Shown in pieces: positions 1-6,671 of a DNA stretch of 11,653 nt. The position numbers and the translations under genes are program-made. Below the pieces are notes generated by a model. The model saw only the letters and a program-made list of their open reading frames with translations, was not told where the DNA came from and ran no database searches. This DNA comes from an uncultured Clostridia bacterium. Lineage in GTDB: Bacteria; Bacillota; Clostridia; Oscillospirales; Ruminococcaceae. The DNA lies in assembly GCA_947165805.1 (NCBI GenBank), contig CAMVBT010000050.1:1-11653 (forward strand). Reading direction: 5' to 3'. The stretch's first letter is position 1. Each line of letters begins with the position of its first letter.

Positions 1-231
1 CGGCACCGAATACTGCGCCACGATAAGCTGGAGCAGCAGCGGAGTTCCGCGCATTATCAGTATGTATATGTTGGTGAGCCATGAGATAGGCTTGAATTTA
101 CACATTTTCAGCAGCGCTACCACCATTCCCAGCGGAATGGAGTACAGCAGCGTGAACGCGAATATTTTCAGCGTCGGGACTGTGTATTCCAGCATCAGCC
201 CGAACAGCGTCGATAACTGTTCTCCTGTCAT
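1..231 (-). CDS. Amino acid ABC transporter permease, N-terminal part (partial)
   Basis: Only the first 77 residues are in the window; the gene runs off the left edge. The protein begins MTGEQLSTLFGLML, followed by a hydrophobic segment at about residues 17-41. The motif RGTPLLLQL at about 64-72 is the hallmark of HisM/GlnP-type permeases for polar amino acids, which form the membrane channel of ABC importers. Start: the ATG at 231-229 has an AAGGAG-type site about 11 bases upstream. A closer ATG (239-237) reads only three codons before a TGA that overlaps the real start as ATGA, so it is a tiny leader ORF at most. The gene lies downstream of the binding-protein gene at 397-1251 on the same strand, so the two probably serve one transporter, although a terminator and a separate promoter lie between them. 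The substrate cannot be read from this fragment. Confidence 0.9.
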   Translation of the reverse strand, partial: MTGEQLSTLFGLMLEYTVPTLKIFAFTLLYSIPLGMVVALLKMCKFKPISWLTNIYILIMRGTPLLLQLIVAQYSVP

Positions 232-303
232 TTCGGCATTTTCTCCTTGTTCTTCCCGCTATCGCGAAAACACGATAACGCGGTAAATCGCACTATATTT
301 CTT

Positions 304-332
304 ATTATATCATAAATGTTCTTCAAATTCAA
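304..332 (-). promoter_or_regulatory. Sigma-A-type promoter for the permease gene
   Basis: On the minus strand, TTGAAT (332-327) is followed after exactly 17 bases by a perfect TATAAT (309-304), and TGA immediately before it makes an extended -10. It lies just downstream of the binding-protein terminator and about 70 bases upstream of the permease start. This suggests the permease is transcribed separately from the binding protein. Confidence 0.75.
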
Positions 333-335
333 TAG

Positions 336-369
336 CAAAAAACAAAAAACAGCCGCGGCATCTGCCGCG
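336..369 (-). terminator. Rho-independent terminator of the binding-protein gene
   Basis: Read on the minus strand, CGCGGC (369-364), a 4-base loop and GCCGCG (359-354) form a GC-rich stem. It is followed by CTG and a T-rich run (TTTTTTGTTTTTTG, to about 337). It sits some 30 bases after the stop codon of the 397-1251 gene. This is a classic intrinsic terminator layout. Confidence 0.85.
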
Positions 370-396
370 ACCGTTCGCTGTTATCGGTATGATATC

Positions 397-1251
397 TTAC
401 TTTACTGTCGTAACGTCGCTGCCGAACCACTTGGTCGATATCTCGCCGAGCTTGCCGTCAGCCTTCATTTCGCCGAGTATCCTCTGTATCTCGTCACGGA
501 GCGTCTGATCGTTCTTCCTGAAACCTATCGCGTATTCCTCGGCTTCAAGGTTGCCGGGGAGTATCACATAATCCTTGCTGTTCTCGGTGATGAAGTAGTT
601 CGCAACGATGGAATCGAGGAACACTGCATCGGAGAAGCCGAGCTCCATCTGGCTGAGCAGGGTCACGTTATCCTCGAGAGCCGTAACGGTGATATCCTTG
701 TAGATATCCGCCGCCATAAGTATCTCTTCCGCGGAGGAACCGGACTGAACGCCCACGGTCTTGCCCTTGAGGTCGTCCATTGTCTTGACAGAGCTGTTTC
801 CGGGAACTACGAATATCATCTCGTTGTTCATGTACGGGTCGGACAGGTTCATTGTCTTGCGGCGCGCGTCATTTATGGACATACCGTTCCATACGCAGTC
901 GATCTTGCCGACATTGAGGTCTTCTTCCTTGTTGTCCCATACGATAGGCTGCTTAACAAGGGTGATGCCCATTCTGTTGCAGACTTCCTGCGCAACGTCG
1001 ATATCGAAGCCGACTATCTCGTTCGCCTCATTCGTGAAGCCCATGGGCGGGAAGCTCGCGTCGAGCCCGAGAACGAGCTGCTTCGCGTCGAGCACCTTCT
1101 GCAGCGAATCGTCCGATGCTGCAGTGGCGGTGTTCGCAGCCGCAGTCGTTGTCTGTGCGGCGCTGCCTCCGTTTCCGCAGCTTCCTGCCGCGGCTATCAT
1201 CGCGAATGCCGCGAGACCGGCTGTTATTCTTGCTGTAAATGATCTCTTCAT
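397..1251 (-). CDS. Amino acid ABC transporter substrate-binding lipoprotein (family 3, canonical lobe order)
   Basis: A 284-residue extracytoplasmic binding protein for a polar amino acid importer. It starts with a basic n-region and a hydrophobic stretch ending in a lipobox-like AGSC, so C25 should be lipidated and anchor it to the outer face of the membrane. An Ala/Thr-rich linker (about 26-47) leads into an SBP_bac_3 fold in the usual order. The first half contains EIVGFDIDVA (78-87) and the segment GMSINDARRK (123-132), whose R130 should bind the ligand carboxylate. The second half begins at the hinge with DDLKGKTVG (159-167), then GVQSGSSAEE, the conserved Asp D213, and ends in EMKADGKLGEISTKWFG (261-277). 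The ATG at 1251 has AAAGGA upstream. The gene is monocistronic by its promoter and terminator and pairs logically with the permease at 1-231. Exact ligand unknown. It is a useful internal reference for the rearranged paralogue at 1564-2349. Confidence 0.95.
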   Translation of the reverse strand: MKRSFTARITAGLAAFAMIAAAGSCGNGGSAAQTTTAAANTATAASDDSLQKVLDAKQLVLGLDASFPPMGFTNEANEIVGFDIDVAQEVCNRMGITLVKQPIVWDNKEEDLNVGKIDCVWNGMSINDARRKTMNLSDPYMNNEMIFVVPGNSSVKTMDDLKGKTVGVQSGSSAEEILMAADIYKDITVTALEDNVTLLSQMELGFSDAVFLDSIVANYFITENSKDYVILPGNLEAEEYAIGFRKNDQTLRDEIQRILGEMKADGKLGEISTKWFGSDVTTVK

Positions 1252-1301
1252 AACTTTTTATTTCCTTTCTTTTTCGTTTTTCTGTTTGTCCCGACCTCAA
1301 T

Positions 1302-1330
1302 AATATAGCATATAACGGACGTTTTGTAAA
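1302..1330 (-). promoter_or_regulatory. Sigma-A-type promoter for the 397-1251 binding-protein gene
   Basis: On the minus strand, TTTACA (1330-1325), a 17-base spacer and TATATT (1307-1302), with TGC just before the -10 box (extended -10). It lies about 50 bases upstream of the ATG, with a purine-rich leader holding AAAGGA. Confidence 0.7.
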
Positions 1331-1439
1331 GAGAGTACGGCGGATTTTCGGAAGTTGATACAAATTACGCCGGTGTCGGAGCCCCTGATTCGTGCTGTTT
1401 TATGACGAATTAACGTGGTAATAGGAAAATATGACATAA

Positions 1440-1457
1440 AACGCGCATATCCGCGTT
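1440..1457. repeat. Small inverted repeat upstream of the plus-strand transport operon
   Basis: AACGCG (1440-1445), six bases, CGCGTT (1452-1457): a perfect 6-base dyad about 35 bases upstream of the -35 box at 1492. Its position between two divergent amino acid transport promoters fits a regulator binding site, but it is short and could be chance. Confidence 0.3.
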
Positions 1458-1491
1458 CAATAATTGTGCAATAGAAACATCGTGTCCGCTA

Positions 1492-1520
1492 TTGCATTTT
1501 TCGGCGTTTTGAGTTATAAT
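1492..1520 (+). promoter_or_regulatory. Sigma-A-type promoter of the plus-strand transport operon
   Basis: TTGCAT (1492-1497), a 17-base spacer and a perfect TATAAT (1515-1520). The start codon is at 1564, so the leader would be only about 35 bases, too short for a riboswitch. An AAGGA at 1550-1554 lies 9 bases before the ATG. Confidence 0.8.
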
Positions 1521-1563
1521 GATAAAGTATGTGGACCATACCCGAAAGAAAGGATGAAAAGTC

Positions 1564-2349
1564 ATGAAAAAAACAAGAATACCGGCAGCATTTCTCGTCG
1601 CCGCTGTAGTAAGCATCTCGGCCTGCGGAAACACAAGCGTTCCCGTGAACACCGTGAACAGCGTTGACGACCTCAAGGGCAAGACCATAGGCACACAGCT
1701 CGGAACGACCGGCTATATCCTCGCGGGAGACATAGAGGGCGCCAAGGTAGAGGGCTACAACAAGGGCGCGGACGCCATTCAGGCGCTCAAGCAGGCGAAG
1801 AACGACGCTGTCATCATAGATATGGAGACAGCAAAGGCTTTCGTAAGCAAGAACTCGGATCTCAAGATACTCGACGAACCCTTCGATAACGAGGAATATT
1901 CGATCTGCTACCGCATAGGCGACGATGAGCTCGGAAAGAAGCTCAACGAAGCTCTCGCGGCTATCAAGGCGGACGGCACTCTCGACGGCATCATTTCCCA
2001 CTGGATAGGCGACGACGCCGATCACGCGTCCTACGTTGCCGACAGCTCGATCACAAGGACAGGCACTCTCACAATGGCAACGAACGCCGAGTTCCCGCCC
2101 TATGAGAGCATGGAGAACAACGAGATCGTCGGTATCGACGTTGATATGATGAGAGCTATCTGCGACAAGCTCGGCATGGAGCTCACTATCGAGAACATGG
2201 CGTTCGATTCGATAATCACAGCCGTTACCTCCGGCAAGGCAGATGTAGGCGTCGCGGGTATGTCCGTTACCGAGGACAGACTCAAGAACGTAAACTTCAC
2301 CGACGGCTATGCCACCTCGATGCAGGCAATAGTAGTAAGAGCCAAATAA
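1564..2349 (+). CDS. Circularly permuted family 3 amino acid-binding lipoprotein of an ABC importer
   Basis: A 261-residue lipoprotein. The signal peptide ends in lipobox ISAC with C21, and only about 13 residues of linker follow. The mature part is a complete SBP_bac_3 protein with its halves swapped. Residues 33-150 are what is normally the second half: DDLKGKTIG (35-43), QLGTTG (45-50), Asp D86 in AVIID, and the closing AIKADGTLDGIISHWIG (133-149). After a 16-residue linker (about 151-166), residues 167-261 are what is normally the first half: TLTMATNAEFPPY (168-180), EIVGIDVDMM (187-196), AGMSVTEDRLKNV (231-243) with ligand-type R239, ending in QAIVVRAK at the hinge strand. The sibling at 397-1251 has the same blocks in normal order, and all expected pocket residues are still present here, so a working protein is likely. 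It presumably captures an amino acid for the permease/ATPase encoded downstream. Not a simple truncation, because nothing is missing when the halves are rejoined. Confidence 0.92.
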   Translation: MKKTRIPAAFLVAAVVSISACGNTSVPVNTVNSVDDLKGKTIGTQLGTTGYILAGDIEGAKVEGYNKGADAIQALKQAKNDAVIIDMETAKAFVSKNSDLKILDEPFDNEEYSICYRIGDDELGKKLNEALAAIKADGTLDGIISHWIGDDADHASYVADSSITRTGTLTMATNAEFPPYESMENNEIVGIDVDMMRAICDKLGMELTIENMAFDSIITAVTSGKADVGVAGMSVTEDRLKNVNFTDGYATSMQAIVVRAK

Positions 2350-2351
2350 GA

Positions 2352-2518
2352 CTTAAGGGCACCTCTAAAAACCGCTTTGAAAAGAGAAAATGAGATAATT
2401 GTGCCGAGAGCAAGGAGAGGCTCCGAAAGCGTGCTGGCGCACGGTGAGGAGGCTTGACGCAGCTATCGGTGCAAGTAGCTCTTTTTCTCTCAAATGGGTT
2501 TTTAGAGGGTCCCTTAAG
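2352..2518. mobile_element. MITE-like element with about 22-bp terminal inverted repeats
   Basis: A 167-bp non-coding block begins two bases after the stop codon of the permuted binding-protein gene. Its ends are near-perfect inverted repeats: CTTAAGGG.ACCTCTAAAAACC-like sequence at 2352-2373 matches the complement of 2497-2518 apart from a two-base CA/AC difference. Similarity continues inward as purine-rich runs (AAAAGAGAAAA on the left, complement of CTCTTTTTCTCTC on the right). The ends carry TTAA, which could be part of the repeat or a target duplication. No ORF of note lies inside. The layout fits a miniature inverted-repeat element or a large structured RNA. Transcribed with the operon, it could fold into a long hairpin between the binding-protein and permease messages. 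Confidence 0.65.
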
Positions 2519-2526
2519 CCCGCGCA

Positions 2527-2561
2527 CCCGATCCGTCTGTTAATTTTCAGTAACGGACGGG
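2527..2561 (+). terminator. Hairpin between binding-protein and permease genes (possible attenuator or old terminator)
   Basis: CCCG, a bulged A, TCCGT and CTG (2527-2539) pair with CAG, ACGGA and CGGG (2548-2561) around a TTAATTTT loop. The downstream sequence TCATCTTCC is only modestly T-rich, so this would be a weak or partial terminator at best. It may have been the original terminator-like spacer downstream of the binding-protein gene before the inverted-repeat element arrived. It could lower permease and ATPase expression relative to the binding protein. Confidence 0.4.
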
Positions 2562-2574
2562 TCATCTTCCTTGC

Positions 2575-2587
2575 AGTCTTTAAGACT
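2575..2587. repeat. 13-base palindrome upstream of the permease gene
   Basis: AGTCTT-T-AAGACT is a perfect odd palindrome 40 bases before the permease start. It could be an operator or a processing site. No convincing promoter was found around it, so the role is open. Confidence 0.25.
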
Positions 2588-2614
2588 TATAAAAGCTGAT
2601 ATCTTATGTTTTTT

Positions 2615-2620
2615 GGGGGA
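2615..2620 (+). promoter_or_regulatory. Ribosome binding site deciding a TTG start
   Basis: GGGGGA, ending 7 bases before TTG 2628, is the only credible Shine-Dalgarno-like sequence near the 5' end of the permease. The G-run in place of GGAGG, together with the TTG, suggests modest translation of the membrane subunit. Confidence 0.55.
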
Positions 2621-2627
2621 CAGACCC

Positions 2628-3338
2628 TTGAACTTACTTGAACAGAACAACGAGTTCCTTCAGAAGCTGTACGATACCTTCATCTACGACAACAGGTATA
2701 TGTACCTTGTGAACGGACTGAAGACCACGCTCGTCATAACGCTTTTCGCCGTGATGCTGGGTATGGTCATCGGTTTTCTTGTCGCGATAGTGCGCGCCAC
2801 CCACGACAAGACCGGCAAGCTGAAAATACTCAACTTCTTCGCGAAGATATATCTTACCGTCATAAGAGGAACACCGGTAATGGTGCAGCTCCTCATTATT
2901 TACTATGTCATCTTCGCGTCCGTAAGGATCGACAAAGTGCTGGTGGGAGTGCTGGCTTTCGGCATCAACTCCGGCGCTTATGTCGCGGAGATAGTGCGCT
3001 CGGGCATCATGTCCGTTGACGGCGGACAGTTCGAGGCGGGCGCGAGCCTCGGTCTCAGCTATACAAGGACCATGACGTACATAATACTGCCGCAGGCGTT
3101 CAAGAACGTACTCCCCGCGCTCGCGAACGAGTGCATCGTACTGCTGAAGGAGACCTCCGTTGCCGGATATATCGCCCTCGAGGATCTTACCAAGGGCGGC
3201 GATATCATACGAAGCGTCACTTATGAGGCATTCCTGCCGCTTATCGCCGTCGCGCTGATCTACCTGATAATTGTAGTCGGGCTCAGCGCTCTCGTCGGAA
3301 AGCTCGAAAGGAGGCTCAAGAAGAGTGATCGAGGTTAA
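2628..3338 (+). CDS. Amino acid ABC transporter permease
   Basis: A 236-residue HisM/GlnP-type permease that would form the membrane channel for the binding protein encoded upstream. The N-terminal motif [12 protein letters not shown] (29-40) opens the first membrane helix. [10 protein letters not shown] (80-89) is the family signature, and further helices lie at about 102-122 and 201-225. The EAA loop that docks with the ATPase is visible as [17 protein letters not shown] (136-152) followed by LPQAFKN. I chose the TTG at 2628 because GGGGGA (2615-2620) lies about 8 bases upstream and family members begin near this point. A longer reading from TTG 2571 lacks a ribosome site, and the ATG at 2606 is in another frame and stops soon. 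The end overlaps the ATPase start by 14 bases, so the two are translationally coupled. Confidence 0.93.
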   Translation: MNLLEQNNEFLQKLYDTFIYDNRYMYLVNGLKTTLVITLFAVMLGMVIGFLVAIVRATHDKTGKLKILNFFAKIYLTVIRGTPVMVQLLIIYYVIFASVRIDKVLVGVLAFGINSGAYVAEIVRSGIMSVDGGQFEAGASLGLSYTRTMTYIILPQAFKNVLPALANECIVLLKETSVAGYIALEDLTKGGDIIRSVTYEAFLPLIAVALIYLIIVVGLSALVGKLERRLKKSDRG

Positions 3339-4050
3339 GGGACTTAGAAAGAACTTCGGTGATCTTGAGATACTCAAGGGCATCGACACAAACATAGAAA
3401 AGGGCGAAAAGGTCGTTGTGATAGGGCCGTCGGGCTCCGGGAAAAGCACGTTCCTGCGCTGTCTCAACCGTCTCGAGCAGCCCACCTCCGGCTCGGTGAT
3501 ATTTGAAGGCACCGACCTGACCGCCGCTCCGGAGAAGCAGCTCCATAAGGTGCGCGAGAAAATGGGAATGGTGTTCCAGCACTTTCACCTGTTCCCGCAT
3601 CTGACCATACGCGGCAACCTGACGCTCGCCCCCGTGAAGCTGAAAGTCATGACAAAGGACGAGGCGAACGCCAAGGCGGACGAGCTCCTGCGCAAGGTGG
3701 GGCTCTACGACAAGGCGGACAGCTACCCGAATATGCTCTCGGGCGGTCAGAAGCAGCGTATCGCGATAGCGAGAGCTCTTGTAATGAACCCGGACGTGAT
3801 GCTGTTCGACGAGCCGACCTCGGCGCTCGACCCCGAAATGGTCGGCGAGGTGCTCGAACTTATGAAGCAGCTCGCGGAAGAAGGCATTACCATGGTGGTG
3901 GTAACACATGAAATGGGCTTCGCGCGCGAAGTGGCCTCCCGCGTCATGTTCATTGACGACGGCGTGATAATGGAAGAGAATGAGCCGAGAGAGTTCTTCG
4001 CAAACCCGAAGAGCCCGAGACTCAGAGAATTCCTGTCGAAAGTCCTGTGA
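3325..4050 (+). CDS. Amino acid ABC transporter ATP-binding protein
   Basis: A 241-residue cytoplasmic ATPase that powers the importer formed with the permease just upstream. All nucleotide-binding motifs are intact: Walker A GPSGSGKS (34-41), Q-loop Q85 in [10 protein letters not shown], signature LSGGQKQR (138-145), Walker [13 protein letters not shown] (158-169) with E163, and switch His H195 in VTHEM. Overall similarity is to the GlnQ/HisP class, normal length, no C-terminal regulatory domain. The start is GTG 3325 with AAAGGAGG (3307-3314) ten bases upstream, inside the end of the permease gene (14-base overlap). The stop codon overlaps the next gene's ATG as ATGA-type TGATG, a second coupling. 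The substrate is set by the binding protein and permease, not by this subunit. Confidence 0.96.
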   Translation: MIEVKGLRKNFGDLEILKGIDTNIEKGEKVVVIGPSGSGKSTFLRCLNRLEQPTSGSVIFEGTDLTAAPEKQLHKVREKMGMVFQHFHLFPHLTIRGNLTLAPVKLKVMTKDEANAKADELLRKVGLYDKADSYPNMLSGGQKQRIAIARALVMNPDVMLFDEPTSALDPEMVGEVLELMKQLAEEGITMVVVTHEMGFAREVASRVMFIDDGVIMEENEPREFFANPKSPRLREFLSKVL

Positions 4051-4991
4051 TGCAGCGGCACAGTCTCCGCGGCAGCATAATGCTGCTGATGACGGCCGCG
4101 ATATGGGGACTCGCGTTCGTCGCACAGAGCGACGGCATGAACTATGTCGGACCGTTCACCTACAACGCCTGCCGCACCCTTCTGGGCGGCTTCGTGCTGA
4201 TACCCGTGTTAGGGCTGCTGAAACTGCTTCCGGACAAGCACGGCGAAAAGCGGGAGCAGGCTCCGCTGAAAACGACCGTCAAGGGCGGCATCATCTGCGG
4301 TCTCATATTCACTGTCGCGGGAATGTTACAGCAGTACGGCATAAAGTACACAACTGCCGGAAAAGCGGGCTTTGTCACAGCCCTGTATATAATCATCGTG
4401 CCGGTGTTCGGCTTTATACTTTACCGCAGGACTTCGCTGAAAGCATGGATATGCTGCCTTGCAGCGATGATCGGGTTCTACCTGCTCTGCATCAACGAGG
4501 GGTTCAGCGTATCTGTCGGAGACCTGCTGGTGCTGGCGTGCGCGTTCTTCTTCGCGGCGCACATCATGGTCGTGGACAGGTTCAACGCCAAGAACGTCAA
4601 CGGCACACTGATGTCATGCATACAGTTCTTCACCGCGGGAACGATAATGCTGATATGTATGTTCATCTTCGAGAGACCCTCGCCAGATGACATACTCGCG
4701 GCATGGCTGCCGATACTTTACGGCGGCGTTATGTCCTGCGGAGTCGCATATACTCTCCAGATAATCGGTCAGCGCTATACCGAGCCCACGACCGCTACCC
4801 TGCTGATGAGCCTCGAATCCGTATTCGCGGCGCTCTCCGGCTGGCTGCTGCTCGGCGAGAGCCTGACGCTGAAGGAGCTTGCGGGCTGCGTACTGGTATT
4901 TATCGCGGTCACTGCCGCGCAGATAAATATTCCTTTCAGGAAAAAATCAAACAAAGGAGCAAATGATCCCGATGAAAAAGTATCTCAGTAA
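4050..4991 (+). CDS. EamA/DMT-family transporter
   Basis: A 313-residue integral membrane protein with about ten hydrophobic segments arranged as two EamA repeats (about 10-146 and 157-290). Motifs typical of the family include AAIWGLAFVAQ (16-26), the stretch around NACRTLLGG (39-47), and ESVFAALSGWLLLGE (256-270) in the second repeat. DMT proteins export or import small metabolites, often amino acids or nucleotides, usually by proton exchange. The ligand cannot be read here. The start is ATG 4050, sharing a base with the ATPase stop; GTG 4047 is a possible alternative. There is no clear ribosome site, so translation is probably coupled. The 3' end overlaps the antiporter gene by 29 bases. 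Its place inside the ABC operon suggests an efflux or exchange partner for the imported compound. Confidence 0.92.
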   Translation: MQRHSLRGSIMLLMTAAIWGLAFVAQSDGMNYVGPFTYNACRTLLGGFVLIPVLGLLKLLPDKHGEKREQAPLKTTVKGGIICGLIFTVAGMLQQYGIKYTTAGKAGFVTALYIIIVPVFGFILYRRTSLKAWICCLAAMIGFYLLCINEGFSVSVGDLLVLACAFFFAAHIMVVDRFNAKNVNGTLMSCIQFFTAGTIMLICMFIFERPSPDDILAAWLPILYGGVMSCGVAYTLQIIGQRYTEPTTATLLMSLESVFAALSGWLLLGESLTLKELAGCVLVFIAVTAAQINIPFRKKSNKGANDPDEKVSQ

Positions 4992-6600
4992 GATAATTTT
5001 CGCACTGATCGTCGTTGTGTTCATTGTCTGCTGCTGCATAAGCGCGCCGATAACGAATGCGATCGGCACTCTTTGGTCTCTGCTGCCGCCTGTCGTGGCG
5101 ATAGGTCTGGCACTCATAACAAAGGAAGTGTACTCTTCCCTGTTCATAGGAATACTTACGGGCGGCCTGATATACGCCGCGTCCGCGGGAACGGGCTTTG
5201 AGGGTATGTTCAATGCCGTTGTGAATGACGGTATCATCTCCAACATCGCCGACAGCTACAATGTCGGCATACTCGTGTTCCTCGTGGTACTCGGAACTAT
5301 CGTCGTAATGATGAACCGCGCGGGCGGAAGCCGCGCATACGGCGAATGGGCAGCCGCACACATCAAGACCCGCAAGGGCGCGAGCATAGCGACATTCCTG
5401 CTCGGTGTGCTGATCTTCGTTGACGACTACTTCAACTGCCTCACGGTCGGCTCGGTAATGCGTCCCGTAACGGACAAGCACAAGATATCCCGCGCGAAGC
5501 TTGCTTACCTCATCGACGCCACTGCCGCTCCTATCTGCATAATCGCTCCCATTTCCTCGTGGGCTGCGGCTGTCGCGGGTACTGTTGACGGCGTAAACGG
5601 CATACAGCTCTTCATCGACACCATACCCTACAATCTCTACGCTCTGCTGACTATCATAATGGTAATCTTCATAGCTCTCAGCGACACCGATTTCGGCGCG
5701 ATGAAGCTTCATGAGAACAACGCGAGGAACGGCGACATCTTCACGACCAAGAACACCGCTTATCCCCCCGATGACAAGCCCGCACACACAAAGGGCAAGG
5801 TCATCGACCTTATCCTCCCCGTTGTAATCCTTATCGCTATGTGCGTGCTCGGCATGGTCTACACAGGCGGACTTTTCAGCGGAGCCGACCTTGTCACCGC
5901 GTTCTCCGACTGTGACGCTTCATACGGTCTGGCACTCGGTTCTATCGGCGCCCTGCTGATAGTTATCCTCTACTTCATGGGCAGACGCGTGCTCAGCTTC
6001 ACAAGCTGCATGGATTCCATAGTCGCGGGCTTCAAGCAGATGGTGCCCGCTATACTGATCCTCTGCTTCGCGTGGACGCTCAAGACCATGACCTCGATGC
6101 TCAAGGCCGGTCCGTTCGTATCCGGTATCGTTGAGAACGCTCATGCGGTACAGATACTCCTGCCGCTGATACTCTTCGTTGTCGCTATCGGACTTTCCTT
6201 CGCGACAGGTACCTCGTGGGGAACATTTGGTATCCTTATCCCGATAGTTACCGGCGTGTTCTCTGCCGACCTCGCTTCCACAGCCGAAACGGGCATCATA
6301 CCCGAAATGGTCATCATCTGCATCTCCGCCTGCCTTGCCGGCGCGGTATGCGGCGACCACTGCTCGCCTATCTCCGATACAACGATCATGGCTTCCACCG
6401 GCGCACAGTGCGACCATGTCAACCACGTTTCGACGCAGCTCCCCTATGCCTTCACGGTAGCGGGTGTCTGCGCGGTGGGTTATCTGATATCCGGCTTCAT
6501 ACAGAACGTATTCGTGGTGCTCGGCATCTCGGCAGTTCTGATGATAGCGGTGCTCTTCACGATAAAGGTGCTCACGAAGAAAAAACCGGAAAAATCATAA
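4963..6600 (+). CDS. NhaC-family sodium/proton antiporter-like transporter
   Basis: A 545-residue membrane protein with about twelve hydrophobic segments. The motif VDDYFN (153-158) and the signature GDHCSPISDTTIMAS (464-478) place it in the NhaC (Na_H_antiporter) superfamily. Members exchange Na+ for H+, but several exchange organic acids or take up amino acids such as methionine or lysine. Given the amino acid ABC genes upstream, an amino acid carrier role is as plausible as sodium extrusion; this is inference. Start choice: AAAGGAG (4953-4959) is 3 bases from ATG 4963 and 12 bases from ATG 4972, so either could be used, the latter giving MKKYLSK. It overlaps the EamA gene by 29 bases (20 if the later start is used), and is followed by a strong hairpin that ends the operon. 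Confidence 0.93.
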   Translation: MIPMKKYLSKIIFALIVVVFIVCCCISAPITNAIGTLWSLLPPVVAIGLALITKEVYSSLFIGILTGGLIYAASAGTGFEGMFNAVVNDGIISNIADSYNVGILVFLVVLGTIVVMMNRAGGSRAYGEWAAAHIKTRKGASIATFLLGVLIFVDDYFNCLTVGSVMRPVTDKHKISRAKLAYLIDATAAPICIIAPISSWAAAVAGTVDGVNGIQLFIDTIPYNLYALLTIIMVIFIALSDTDFGAMKLHENNARNGDIFTTKNTAYPPDDKPAHTKGKVIDLILPVVILIAMCVLGMVYTGGLFSGADLVTAFSDCDASYGLALGSIGALLIVILYFMGRRVLSFTSCMDSIVAGFKQMVPAILILCFAWTLKTMTSMLKAGPFVSGIVENAHAVQILLPLILFVVAIGLSFATGTSWGTFGILIPIVTGVFSADLASTAETGIIPEMVIICISACLAGAVCGDHCSPISDTTIMASTGAQCDHVNHVSTQLPYAFTVAGVCAVGYLISGFIQNVFVVLGISAVLMIAVLFTIKVLTKKKPEKS

Positions 6601-6617
6601 CGGCATACAATACAGGC

Positions 6618-6652
6618 AAAGCCGTATTCATTAACTGAATACGGCTTTTATC
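6618..6652 (+). terminator. Rho-independent terminator at the end of the transport operon
   Basis: AAAGCCGTATTCA (6618-6630), loop TTAAC, TGAATACGGCTTT (6636-6648): a perfect 13-bp stem followed by TATCT. The T-run is short, so some read-through into the sugar transferase gene at 6672 is possible. No clear promoter was found in the 71-base gap. Confidence 0.75.
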
Positions 6653-6671
6653 TCAGAAAGGAGGGTCACCG

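Noticed and set aside
316-1242. Long plus-strand ORF opposite the binding-protein gene
   Set aside because: It mirrors the minus-strand lipoprotein gene, has no ribosome site, and its product has no recognisable motif.
1521-1563. Riboswitch or T-box leader before the transport operon
   Set aside because: The predicted leader is only about 35 bases and has no hairpin or conserved core.
1564-2349. The rearranged binding protein as a truncated pseudogene
   Set aside because: Good promoter, ribosome site, signal peptide and lipobox, no stops or frameshifts, and both halves of the domain complete with key residues kept.
2365-2599. Short ORFs inside the inverted-repeat element
   Set aside because: They overlap on both strands, lack ribosome sites and resemble nothing known; the DNA is better explained by its inverted-repeat structure.
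1564-3338. A binding-protein-permease fusion (GlnPQ-like) broken by a frameshift
   Set aside because: About 280 non-coding bases with hairpins separate the genes, the permease has its own plausible start, and no residual coding sequence is seen in the gap.
2634-4125. Long minus-strand ORFs opposite the permease and ATPase genes
   Set aside because: Their translations are rich in His and Arg with no domain, and the opposite strand has complete motif sets; they are antisense shadows in GC-rich code.
4936-5787. Minus-strand ORF opposite the antiporter
   Set aside because: Composition is typical of an antisense shadow, and the plus strand encodes an intact NhaC protein.
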